IMG/VR virus record: IMGVR_UViG_3300040770_000334
Location: 1-64,000 of that record
Origin: a virus
Direction: 5' to 3' (one strand)
Length of the DNA stretch: 64,000 bases
The notes beneath the pieces are model-generated. The model was not told the origin of the DNA and ran no database searches. It was given only the letters and a program-made list of their open reading frames with translations. Positions 35,552 through 44,254 of the stretch are shown here, in pieces. Position 1 is the first letter of the stretch. Each line of letters opens with the position of its first letter. Made by a program: the position numbers and the translations under genes.

Positions 35552-35872
35552 ATGAGTATATATCACGACAGATACAGTAAATTTAGAGGTAATAGCGAAA
35601 TGAAAGCAATTCCTGGTATTATTATACCAGATTCGTCAACCGATAAATTGGTTGTTTACAAACAAGGAACCTCTAGACTTGACAAGTTAAGTAATTTATA
35701 CTATCTTAACCCATACAGTGGTTGGTTAATTTTATTAGCTAACCCAGAATTTGGTGGGTTAGAGTTTAACATACCAGATACGACACAAATTAGAATACCT
35801 TACCCTTTCGATAATGCGTTAGAGAGGTATTCATCACAAATTTTAATTCATAAAGCATTGTATGGTGAATAA
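35552..35872 (+). CDS. LysM-like / gp53-like baseplate protein
   Basis: A 106-residue protein. The region KLVVYKQGTSRLDKLSNLYY, then GWLILLANPEFGG and TTQIRIPYPF, has the layout of small tail proteins with a LysM-like fold (T4 gp53 type, P2 gpX type). These bind between hub and wedge: YK-g--RLD-La--YY, W-IL-aNP, and -IRIP. It overlaps the next gene by 11 bases and follows the previous one by 1 base, so the three are tightly coupled. No membrane segment or signal peptide. Confidence 0.6.
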   Translation: MSIYHDRYSKFRGNSEMKAIPGIIIPDSSTDKLVVYKQGTSRLDKLSNLYYLNPYSGWLILLANPEFGGLEFNIPDTTQIRIPYPFDNALERYSSQILIHKALYGE

Positions 35873-38800
35873 TAAAATCGGTTGTAGTGCTGGTAAAACC
35901 AGTCTTATCGACCCAAATAATTTTAGTGGAACCCAATTTGATAACAACACATCAGTTCCATTAGAAGATTTAAATATTTCAGTTCAACTTAGTACTTATA
36001 AAAAAGGACGTACTGTTTTATCAGCTGGTAGTGGCGGTAATAACGGTCAAAGTTCTAAAACTGTTAAGGTTAATTTTATCGAGGGTAGTGTTGTTAACGG
36101 TGTTAACGTTTTAACCACAAAATATACTGATTTAACTACTTCATTCGAGAGTGGTAATGATGGTGGTGAAAATATCGGTATAACAAACATAGATATCGAT
36201 TTTAATTCACAACAAGTACCTATGGTCAACATTAGTTTTGTTGATGTTAGGGGAAGTGCTATTTTCCAGAATGAGGATAATATTTTGAACGGTAGTAATA
36301 AGTTTAGTACATTTTTCCAACTACCTTATCCTATGTATGAATTAACGGTTAAAGGGTATTATGGTCAAGCAGTTAAATATTGTTTACATATGATTAAATT
36401 TAACACTAAATTTAATTCACAAACAGGTAATTTTGAGATAACAGCCAATTTTATTGGGTATACGTATGCGATGCTATCAGATATGATATTAGGGTTTTTA
36501 AAAGCGATACCATATACTACAATAGGTAAAGATAGGTACAACCTAATTAATACTGAACGCCAAAATGCTGGGAAACCACCTATAATAGATTTAAATGAAT
36601 TAGCTATAAAAATTGAAACAATAACTTCAGAGATTGCTAAAATAAGTAAAGATGAAAAAACTGCGGCAACTATTGGCGCAAGTAACCGAAAAAATGATAT
36701 ACTCGTTTCAATTAAAAACGAGATACTTATTCTTGGTCAAGCGATAGGTGTTCGACAAGATACCGACTCAACGGATACTAGTGAGTTACCATCTGAGTAT
36801 AAATACATTTTCACGATAATTAATGATAATAGCCTTTCTATCAATAGGCTTACGACTAACGTTGGTAAACTTATTGACGAATTTAATGATGGTAGTAAAA
36901 CAACTATAACTAAAGATGTTTTTGATAAAATAGGTGATAAATTATCAATAGGTGTGACTAATGAAGAATTAAACGATGCGATACCTTTAACTACTGAAAA
37001 ACTACAAGTTTTAGCTGGTAAGTTAAATGTGACACCAACACTGGTGACCGCTAAAAGAACTGATATTTTTAAGTATAGTAAAAGGTTAGGTATAATTTCA
37101 ACTATTAATATTTATGATTTATCTACATTATATTCTGAATTAGATAGGGTTAAATTAAATTTAACATCGGAAACAGATGATGCTAAAAAAGAGTTCGCTA
37201 TTGTTATAAAAAATAGTATTAGGGATAAAATTGGTTTTGAGCCGACAATTAGAAACATAGTTGAAATTTTTACAACAGCTGTTGAGGTATTTATGAGTAC
37301 GTTATATACCGTATCGATTGCAGCCGAGGGTAATCCTTTGAGAACGGAACAGCTTAAACAAAAATTTAAACCAGCTAACTCTAATGATTTTAAACTTAAA
37401 AGTGATGGTGATTTAGTTTATTTTCCATGGCCAGATTATCGTGAAGAAGATGAAGCAAATAAACAAGGTTTTGTTGAGAAATATTTAGGTTCTTATAATG
37501 TTTTAAATAACCCAAGCAACGTTAATGAATTGGAGTTTATAGATAATTTATTATCAGCATTTTTAATTGCCGATACCAAAAGTCAAAATGCTCTTAACGC
37601 TTTAACCCTTGTTGAAAAATTATGGTTACCGATTAACCCTGTAGATACTAAATTATTTGTAGATAACTTCCCATATAAAAGGTTAAAAGATGGTGGTATT
37701 GATATAAATGCTATTGCTAAAACTATGGTAATAAGAGGTATGACTTTTTTAGGATATAGTAATGCACCAAACTCTTTAAGTGATGATGATATAATAGCAA
37801 TGGCTGGTGAGGAAGCAACTAGTGCTTTAAGGGATATTGCTAATACAACAGTAAAAGGCGGTTTAAATGGTATTACTTTAAAAGATTTTGTGAACGCTAA
37901 AGGTGATATTGATGGTAAGTCTAAATTGGTTCTATCGTTAAAAGATAGTGAATATTACTATGAGTATATATCTGGTAGTAAAGATATTAAATTACTACCT
38001 ATAACTGGTAATGCTGAGAATGGTTTAAATAATTTAAATGAAAGTGATGTTTTTTTAACTAACTACAATAACAATACGGGAAAAAAAGGTGATATAAAAA
38101 AAACAGATGGTGGGGTGTATATTAAAATTTTTAGTGATACAGAGTTTAATAGCACCAATACTGAATTTATTAGTAGCGTAACAACAACCACTCAACCTAT
38201 TATATTATCTGAGATAAAAAAAGAACCTTTTGATTCTGCGGCTGCTGGGTTTTCATTATTTGGTGGTAAATATGGTATTCAAGAGTTTAAAGACCTTACT
38301 TGGAGTGACAGTGTTGGTACGACACCATTATCGTTAGTTTTCTATAAAGACTCAACTACCCATCCTATATCAAGTAATAGGGTTACAAGTAAAGTTGATG
38401 GAACTAAATATGATTTAAGAACTTTAGATAAAAAGTTTTATTATGATAAAACGATATTATTTCCCTCTAAAAAAAGTATACGTGAGTATTATTATTTAAA
38501 TTCTGGTCGCAACATATCTTTACTTAAACAAAACAAGTTAGAAAGTAATATAGCTATAACATACCCTTTCATTAATTATGGGTATATTAATCAAGATTTC
38601 CTAAACGGAAAAGAAGAAATATTTAGTTTATTTGGTAGTACTTGGTATTATTCACAGAGTAACTCTAAATACCCAGAACATAGTAAAGCTATGTTATATT
38701 TACATACGCTACCTTTTAGAGCCAATAGTTTTGAAGTTAACGAAATTGCTAATCTATTTAATAAAAGGTCTGGATTTATCCATGCACCTAAATTATGGTG

Positions 38801-41800
38801 TGCATATATTGGTAGTTTATTATGGCGAGCTGATACCTCTGAACTTACAAATGGTGGGTCTGGTAAAGTTGACCCTATTGTTTGGGGTTTAAAAATAGGT
38901 GAAGAAACATTTAGTATGGCACCTACGATAGATATAGATGATGTTCCAAAAAGAAACCAATATATAAAAACTTTAGATGAGAACGATAATGATAACTATT
39001 CGGACCAGTTAACCTATCTACCAGAACAAGTTAAAGATGAGTTTAAAAGAATATTTTTTGATTTTGTTACGGGTGGTTCAACAAAAGATTGGCCAAGTTT
39101 AAAAAATAGGTTAGAGATATGGAGTGGGAGTGGTCATTCATTTTTACAAGAACTAATTTCATTAACTGGTAGAATAGTTAATGAAAGTAATGATAATAAT
39201 TATATCAAAGGAAGCCCATTTAAAAATTTTAAAAATGTTGATAAATATGAAGTGATAACAGCTCTTGCTGATTTGGATAGAAAACCATACTTAAAAGAGT
39301 TATTTTTAGAGTTACGTGGTGATTATGGAACGAATTACCCTAATGGTGATACAAACGTGATTAAGGACCTTATCGATGGTATGACAGAAGAAGTCATAAT
39401 TGCAAATACTGGTTATGGTACTTGGAGATATACTGGTAGTGGAAAGGCACAAATTTCAACTGGTTCATCAGCTAGTGTTGGTGGCTCTGGTACTGGGGGT
39501 TATACTTCAACAGGTACAGTAGATACCTCAGTGCGTAGAGATATTAAGGTGAGTACAGTAGAATTCAATAAATATTTTAATGAGATAGTTAGAATTTTAA
39601 CCGACAAAACTAATGAAATATCAACAAGTAAAATATTAAAAGACCAAGAGAACAAATTATTTGGTACATCTAATGATGATATCATTAAAATGCAATTATA
39701 CCGTCACTGTAAAAACGTTTATGATAAATGGCTTGGTGGTGCTAAAGATATTGATAATTTAATATTTCAATGTGGTGATGGAGCTAGAAATTCTCTTGAT
39801 TTTAGTGCTGCAACATATAACCGTAATTCAGATAAACCTAGACTTATTGATAGTTTTAAATTCGTAACAAGGTCATTTAAAGATATTGGTGATGAGTTAT
39901 TTATTAACCCATCACCTATTGGTGTTTCCTTAAGTGAAAATCCTAACTCTAGCGTTTATACCGCTATTACAGATTTATTAGGGTCAAATAACTTCCTATT
40001 CAATGCTTTACCTACATTTATTAATTATAAGGATGAAAATGTTCTTACCTCTATTTTTGAACCTCAACAATATGGTAAGGCGATAGAAAATGGTGTATGT
40101 GGTCCATCATTCGTTTGTGTTTATGTTGGTCAAAGTTCAATACATTTAGATTATAATGATTCTGATTACTCAAATGATAGTTTTGATTTTAAATGTGATG
40201 AAAATAGAAACCTAATTGGTTTACCTAAAGATTTTAGTGAAGATGCGTTAGCTCATGAGAATTCGGTACCAGTATTTGGGGTTAATTTTGGTCATCAAAA
40301 CCAAAATATATTTAAAGATATAACGCTAGACCAAAGCGAATTTGGTGAGACCGCTGAATCGTTAAAAATAGTTGATAATATCACGAAAAACGGTGCTGAA
40401 AACAATAAAACTTTGGCTGGTCAAAACATGTATAATGTTTATTCGGTACGAAGTTATAAAGCTGAGGTTGAGATGATGGGTAACGCTATGATTCAACCTA
40501 TGATGTACTTCCAGTTGAATAATATACCAATGTTCCATGGAGCATATATGATTACTAGGGTAAAACATAATATTAAACCAAATACTATGTCAACAACGTT
40601 TTCTGGTGTTAGGGTTAGGTTTCCAGAAACTAAATTATTTGATGCATCAGATTTATACATGTCATTAATTGATAGTTTAGATTTAAGTAAATCAAATGGT
40701 ACAAAATCAAGTGGTGGTTCAACAACTGGTAGTTTCCCACCAATTGTTTTAACAATACGTGAAAATGGTGGTGATAATGGTAATATAATAAATGGTAATA
40801 TTACTGGTACTAAAATACCAAATATAAAGGGTATTTCGGTACTGGTTAGTGGTGAGTCAAATATATTAGTTAGTGAAGCGGTTCCACCATTAGAAGAGAT
40901 GTTAAAGGAATGGGTTGCTTGGATGATAGCTAATGAGTTTAAAGGGATTAATGGTGTGTACGCTAAAATAAATAGTGCTTTTAGGTCAAATGCTGAACAA
41001 GTTAGATTAAAGAAACAATTAGGTGCTACGGCAGCTGAACCTGGTAGTAGTAATCATGGGTGGGGGATAGCTATAGATTTTCAATTTATAGCTAAAAATG
41101 GTGATGTTATTAGTAATTATTCTAATGGTAAACCAAATACAAGCGTTGGTTATGATTTAAAGAGAAACGAGTCATTAGTTTGGTTGTTAGAAAATTCTTA
41201 TAGGTTTGGATGGATAATACCAGAAACATTAAGAGATGATAAAGGTTTAGAAGAATTTTGGCATTTTGAATATCACGGTACATGTGCTGTAACAATGCTT
41301 AACGAAATGCCATTGATTAAAGGTTTATTAGTTAAAACAAATAAAACTGTTTCTAACTTAGTTAAAAATCCAAAAACAGTTAAAAATGTGGCGGCAGTTT
41401 ACACTAGTTGTAAGTATCAAAAGATAAAAGGTTTAGATGGTGGTAATGATGATGGCGAGGGCGTTAAAACAATTACTGGTGATGCACCAGACTTCTGGGC
41501 TCTATTAGCTATATGTTCGTTAGAAGCTGGGAATAAACAAGGTAGGGTAGATGTTGCACAGTCTATTTATAATAGGTTGGCAACACCAAATAAACCATAT
41601 GGTAAAACAATAAAGGGTATTATTATTGAACCAAAACAGTATGAACCAACCTTTAAAAATCGTGGGGATTGGAAACGAATTAAAGATTTACCAACAGCTA
41701 TAATAGCGGTTAGTTATTCAAAAGGTGTTTCTGAGACTACCGCTAGAATAATGTTAAGTGATACTAAAAATGCTTTGCTCGACCAAAATTTAATTAGCGA

Positions 41801-42002
41801 ATCAAAAGCATTTATTGGTACTAGGACTGAATTTTTAGCTAATGACCCAACGTCTAGTGAAGCGATAAGTGTTATCCAAAGAACCCCAGAAAATATACAT
41901 AATGCGTTTTACTGGCGTTATGCTGGTGTTGCGTTAAGGGGTAAGGCTGCACCAAACCCACCAAACTGGGGTGGTTTAAATGTTGATACTAAAATAAGTT
42001 AG
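35862..42002 (+). CDS. Giant baseplate hub protein with M15 peptidase and SleB-like hydrolase domains
   Basis: A 2046-residue protein. The N-terminal part (about residues 100-220, VPMVNISFVDVRGSAIF, then YPMYELTVKGYYGQAVKY) resembles hub/tail-spike platform domains. A long middle without recognised domains follows. Residues about 1680-1830 look like a peptidase M15 (VanY/DD-carboxypeptidase) domain: SAFRSNAEQ, SNHGWGIAIDF (H1732, D1739) and EEFWHFEYHG (E1798, H1801), the Zn ligands and catalytic Glu. Residues about 1875-2040 look like a SleB/cell-wall-hydrolase domain: LLAICSLEAGN (E1888 likely catalytic), VAQSIYNRL, KGIIIEPKQYEPTF. Both would digest peptidoglycan when the tail contracts. This is the functional counterpart of the T4 gp5 lysozyme with two activities instead of one. 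Confidence 0.82.
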   Translation: MVNNKIGCSAGKTSLIDPNNFSGTQFDNNTSVPLEDLNISVQLSTYKKGRTVLSAGSGGNNGQSSKTVKVNFIEGSVVNGVNVLTTKYTDLTTSFESGNDGGENIGITNIDIDFNSQQVPMVNISFVDVRGSAIFQNEDNILNGSNKFSTFFQLPYPMYELTVKGYYGQAVKYCLHMIKFNTKFNSQTGNFEITANFIGYTYAMLSDMILGFLKAIPYTTIGKDRYNLINTERQNAGKPPIIDLNELAIKIETITSEIAKISKDEKTAATIGASNRKNDILVSIKNEILILGQAIGVRQDTDSTDTSELPSEYKYIFTIINDNSLSINRLTTNVGKLIDEFNDGSKTTITKDVFDKIGDKLSIGVTNEELNDAIPLTTEKLQVLAGKLNVTPTLVTAKRTDIFKYSKRLGIISTINIYDLSTLYSELDRVKLNLTSETDDAKKEFAIVIKNSIRDKIGFEPTIRNIVEIFTTAVEVFMSTLYTVSIAAEGNPLRTEQLKQKFKPANSNDFKLKSDGDLVYFPWPDYREEDEANKQGFVEKYLGSYNVLNNPSNVNELEFIDNLLSAFLIADTKSQNALNALTLVEKLWLPINPVDTKLFVDNFPYKRLKDGGIDINAIAKTMVIRGMTFLGYSNAPNSLSDDDIIAMAGEEATSALRDIANTTVKGGLNGITLKDFVNAKGDIDGKSKLVLSLKDSEYYYEYISGSKDIKLLPITGNAENGLNNLNESDVFLTNYNNNTGKKGDIKKTDGGVYIKIFSDTEFNSTNTEFISSVTTTTQPIILSEIKKEPFDSAAAGFSLFGGKYGIQEFKDLTWSDSVGTTPLSLVFYKDSTTHPISSNRVTSKVDGTKYDLRTLDKKFYYDKTILFPSKKSIREYYYLNSGRNISLLKQNKLESNIAITYPFINYGYINQDFLNGKEEIFSLFGSTWYYSQSNSKYPEHSKAMLYLHTLPFRANSFEVNEIANLFNKRSGFIHAPKLWCAYIGSLLWRADTSELTNGGSGKVDPIVWGLKIGEETFSMAPTIDIDDVPKRNQYIKTLDENDNDNYSDQLTYLPEQVKDEFKRIFFDFVTGGSTKDWPSLKNRLEIWSGSGHSFLQELISLTGRIVNESNDNNYIKGSPFKNFKNVDKYEVITALADLDRKPYLKELFLELRGDYGTNYPNGDTNVIKDLIDGMTEEVIIANTGYGTWRYTGSGKAQISTGSSASVGGSGTGGYTSTGTVDTSVRRDIKVSTVEFNKYFNEIVRILTDKTNEISTSKILKDQENKLFGTSNDDIIKMQLYRHCKNVYDKWLGGAKDIDNLIFQCGDGARNSLDFSAATYNRNSDKPRLIDSFKFVTRSFKDIGDELFINPSPIGVSLSENPNSSVYTAITDLLGSNNFLFNALPTFINYKDENVLTSIFEPQQYGKAIENGVCGPSFVCVYVGQSSIHLDYNDSDYSNDSFDFKCDENRNLIGLPKDFSEDALAHENSVPVFGVNFGHQNQNIFKDITLDQSEFGETAESLKIVDNITKNGAENNKTLAGQNMYNVYSVRSYKAEVEMMGNAMIQPMMYFQLNNIPMFHGAYMITRVKHNIKPNTMSTTFSGVRVRFPETKLFDASDLYMSLIDSLDLSKSNGTKSSGGSTTGSFPPIVLTIRENGGDNGNIINGNITGTKIPNIKGISVLVSGESNILVSEAVPPLEEMLKEWVAWMIANEFKGINGVYAKINSAFRSNAEQVRLKKQLGATAAEPGSSNHGWGIAIDFQFIAKNGDVISNYSNGKPNTSVGYDLKRNESLVWLLENSYRFGWIIPETLRDDKGLEEFWHFEYHGTCAVTMLNEMPLIKGLLVKTNKTVSNLVKNPKTVKNVAAVYTSCKYQKIKGLDGGNDDGEGVKTITGDAPDFWALLAICSLEAGNKQGRVDVAQSIYNRLATPNKPYGKTIKGIIIEPKQYEPTFKNRGDWKRIKDLPTAIIAVSYSKGVSETTARIMLSDTKNALLDQNLISESKAFIGTRTEFLANDPTSSEAISVIQRTPENIHNAFYWRYAGVALRGKAAPNPPNWGGLNVDTKIS

Positions 42003-42022
42003 GTTCAATAAATTATTTTAAG

Positions 42023-42030
42023 TATCTTTG
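42023..42030 (+). promoter_or_regulatory. Possible -7 element TATCTTTG
   Basis: TATCTTTG matches TAnnTTTG, but no TTG lies at the expected distance upstream. It ends 4 bases before the ATG at 42035, implying a leaderless mRNA if it is used. Confidence 0.3.
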
Positions 42031-42034
42031 TGAA

Positions 42035-42673
42035 ATGAAAGTAGCAAATATATTATCAGATACTAATTTAAGTGTTTCAGATTATTTTAATGTAGTTGAT
42101 TCCATGGATAAAATTATTCATGGAATCCCTACCTTAATTATAGGGTATGAATTTACTGATACAATTTTTCCAAATTTTGATGTAACTGAAATGTGTATAA
42201 AACATAATTTCTATTGGACCTTTAAAAAAAGGGAACGAAGAGATAAATTTGAACAAGATATGGATTGGTTCGTTAGTAAGGTTTTTAGTGAATTAATTGA
42301 AAATGTTAACTACGTTTACCTAGATGTAATACAGTATCCAGTTAAAACACAAATAAAAATTGTTAAAAAAATATTATCACTTAAGAAAGTTATTTCCTAC
42401 CAAAAGGGGTCTATGGTATATATATATGGGGATAACTTAATATTTGGTGTTGATTTAAAATTGTTAAAGTATGTTGGTTTTAATATTGATAATGTTAAAA
42501 CTAAAATTAAATCAATTAGTTCTGTCTTTTTGGTAGGTAATAAGATAATTATAGATTATACAACTATAGTTGAATCGCTTGGAAATCAAGTGAAATACAT
42601 ACCTTATATATATAATTTATTAAATGGACAAGACAATATTATTAGCGACATTCGTATCACCGAAAAAGGTTGA
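42035..42673 (+). CDS. Protein of unknown function
   Basis: A 212-residue soluble protein that I do not recognise. A mix of helices and strands, with Lys/Phe-rich segments such as FYWTFKKRERRDKFEQDMDW. No signal peptide or membrane segment. The first gene after the hub operon and possibly the head of a small separate unit. Its last 50 bases overlap the next gene in another frame, which suggests coupled translation of two interacting products. Confidence 0.6.
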   Translation: MKVANILSDTNLSVSDYFNVVDSMDKIIHGIPTLIIGYEFTDTIFPNFDVTEMCIKHNFYWTFKKRERRDKFEQDMDWFVSKVFSELIENVNYVYLDVIQYPVKTQIKIVKKILSLKKVISYQKGSMVYIYGDNLIFGVDLKLLKYVGFNIDNVKTKIKSISSVFLVGNKIIIDYTTIVESLGNQVKYIPYIYNLLNGQDNIISDIRITEKG

Positions 42674-43022
42674 TTGGTTCTTACAACACCTTGAAGTTAC
42701 TCACAATATAACAAAAAAAAAAGTATTTTGTTATAAAAATCTAGATGATGAAAATAATTTAATTTTCACGTTTAAACTTACATATCCTAGTGATAAAAAA
42801 ATAGAGATAAAGAGGTTATTCCCAAACGGTATTATTATACATAAAAAAGGTAATGCTCTATACACCATAAATGCTTTGAACAAACTAATTGACTCCACTG
42901 GAATAAAACCAATTGATGGTAATTATAAATCAGTGAAGGTTGATTGGTCAGATTATCAAAATAAATTAATATTAACTAATAGAGGTGAATTGATGTTTTT
43001 AAACATAAATAGGGTCTTTTAG
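42624..43022 (+). CDS. Protein of unknown function
   Basis: A 132-residue, Lys-rich protein. It starts with ATG inside the preceding gene (MDKTILLATFVSPKKVDWF) and has beta-strand-rich patterns (LIFTFKLTYPSDKKIEIKR, SVKVDWSDYQNKLIL). No family recognised. The 50-base overlap with the preceding frame supports co-expression. The late-type promoter of the next unit follows its stop. Confidence 0.6.
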   Translation: MDKTILLATFVSPKKVDWFLQHLEVTHNITKKKVFCYKNLDDENNLIFTFKLTYPSDKKIEIKRLFPNGIIIHKKGNALYTINALNKLIDSTGIKPIDGNYKSVKVDWSDYQNKLILTNRGELMFLNINRVF

Positions 43023-43032
43023 TGTTTTTACG

Positions 43033-43046
43033 ATATTTATTATAAA
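43033..43046 (+). promoter_or_regulatory. Putative phage late promoter motif
   Basis: ATATTTATTATAAA, 24 bases before the ATG at 43071. Confidence 0.58.
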
Positions 43047-43070
43047 CTAACATACAATAAAAAAATAGTT

Positions 43071-43253
43071 ATGGAAAATAAAGATACAAAAAAAGATGTT
43101 AACCCATCATTAGACAAATTTTTAAATGCTGAGGATAAAAATCAAGATTTAGATTGCTCTACTGGTACTTGTGTTATCAAAGGGGATAAAAGCCTTATTG
43201 AGAGAATAAATAAAAAAATAATCACCGAAGACGGTAGACAACTATTATTCTAA
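43071..43253 (+). CDS. Small conserved-type phage protein
   Basis: A 60-residue acidic/basic protein. It has two Cys in DCSTGTCVIKGDKSLIE and ends KKIITEDGRQLLF. This 'DGRQLL' ending after a short Lys/Ile helix is familiar to me from small proteins of large T4-like phages, but no function is attached. The KIITED stretch repeats the (I/L)-x-E pattern discussed for four larger proteins. It is followed 5 bases later by the acidic protein, so both are probably expressed late. Confidence 0.6.
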   Translation: MENKDTKKDVNPSLDKFLNAEDKNQDLDCSTGTCVIKGDKSLIERINKKIITEDGRQLLF

Positions 43254-43258
43254 TATTA

Positions 43259-44026
43259 ATGAAAAAGAAATTTAATCAAGAATTGTTAAACGAGGAACTT
43301 AAAAAGTTTAAGATGATAACAGAGTATGGTTTTTTCAGTGAAAAACAAGAAGAACCAACATATGAAGAAATTGCTGAAGTTGACGAAGAACCATCTAACG
43401 ATTTAGAAGGTGATGCCGAAAACGTATCCACTGATTTAGGTCTTGATACACCAGATGATGGTGGTGAAGCACCAGAAGGTGAACCAGCAATGGGTGATGA
43501 GCCAGAAGGTGAACCAGCAATGGGTGATGAGCCAGCACCAGAACCACCAGTTGAAGAACCACCAGTTGCACCATTACCAGCACCAGAACCAATTGATGAT
43601 GGCGTTGAAGTTGATGTAACTGAATTAGTTAAAGGTTCAGAAGAAGCAAAGAAATCAGCTGATTTAGCTGGTCATAATACTGAGCTATTACTACAAAAAC
43701 TTGCAGATTTAGAGGCACGTGTTGGAAACATGGATAAAGTTACCGCAAAAATTGATAACCTTGAAAAGGAGATAATTAGTCGTAACCCAACACCAGTTGA
43801 GAAACTAGAAATGCGTTCGCTAAGTTCATATCCTTATTCTCAAAAACTAACTGACTACTGGGCCGACAAAGAGGGTCCTTACGATGTTATGGGTAATGAG
43901 GCTAAGAAAGAAGAATACGTTTTACGCCAAGATGATGTTGATTCATCGTATAGTGATTCAAATATCAAAAAATCGTTCTCTGTTGACCAAAACGATGAAA
44001 ACGAATATGAAGAAGAAGATTATTAA
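43259..44026 (+). CDS. Acidic, Pro/Glu-rich virion or scaffold-like protein
   Basis: A 255-residue acidic protein. The N-terminus KKFKMITEYGFFSEKQ carries the amphipathic-helix/(I/L)-x-E signature. Residues about 60-115 are a Glu/Pro-rich low-complexity region with a perfect 10-residue tandem repeat. Residues about 130-180 are a predicted coiled coil (KLADLEARVGNMDKVTAKID). The C-terminus is acidic (NEYEEEDY). The combination (acidic, flexible, coiled coil, possible protease site) resembles prohead core/scaffold or internal proteins, but capsid genes are not in the window to confirm it. A terminator follows. Confidence 0.55.
   Translation: MKKKFNQELLNEELKKFKMITEYGFFSEKQEEPTYEEIAEVDEEPSNDLEGDAENVSTDLGLDTPDDGGEAPEGEPAMGDEPEGEPAMGDEPAPEPPVEEPPVAPLPAPEPIDDGVEVDVTELVKGSEEAKKSADLAGHNTELLLQKLADLEARVGNMDKVTAKIDNLEKEIISRNPTPVEKLEMRSLSSYPYSQKLTDYWADKEGPYDVMGNEAKKEEYVLRQDDVDSSYSDSNIKKSFSVDQNDENEYEEEDY
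43475..43534 (+). repeat. Perfect 30-base tandem duplication
   Basis: Two identical copies of a 30-base unit (43475-43504, 43505-43534) encoding EGEPAMGDEP twice. It keeps the frame. Confidence 0.95.
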
Positions 44027-44046
44027 TAATATATCGTAAACTATAT

Positions 44047-44081
44047 AAAAAGACCCTATAATTTATAGGGTCTTTTTTTTT
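44047..44081. terminator. Terminator after acidic protein gene
   Basis: The hairpin AGACCCTATA-ATT-TATAGGGTCT is followed by nine T; it also has an A-run upstream. Confidence 0.9.
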
Positions 44082-44108
44082 GTTTTAAAAATAAATATTA
44101 TTAATATG

Positions 44109-44139
44109 TTGCAACCATAGATAAACAGTAGTATGTTTG
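44109..44139 (+). promoter_or_regulatory. Bacteroidota-type sigma-A promoter 1 for ssDNA-binding gene
   Basis: TTG (44109-44111), a 20-base spacer, then TATGTTTG (44132-44139): exact consensus TAnnTTTG. Confidence 0.6.
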
Positions 44140-44170
44140 TAAATAATTAAACTAATGAGTAAAATATCGC

Positions 44171-44200
44171 TTGACTTTTGGTAAATTTTTAGTATATTAT
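44171..44200 (+). promoter_or_regulatory. Bacteroidota-type promoter 2 for ssDNA-binding gene
   Basis: TTG (44171-44173), a 19-base spacer, then TATATTAT (44193-44200), a partial match. With 44109-44139 it would form a tandem pair. It lies 54 bases before the ATG. Confidence 0.45.
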
Positions 44201-44254
44201 ACATAACTAAGTAAAGAAAATAACAAACATAAATATAAACAATTAAAGAAAAAA

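Noticed and set aside
43395-43592. Minus-strand frame rich in Leu/Val/His opposite the acidic protein
   Set aside because: It is the complement of Glu/Pro-rich codons, with no start context or promoter.
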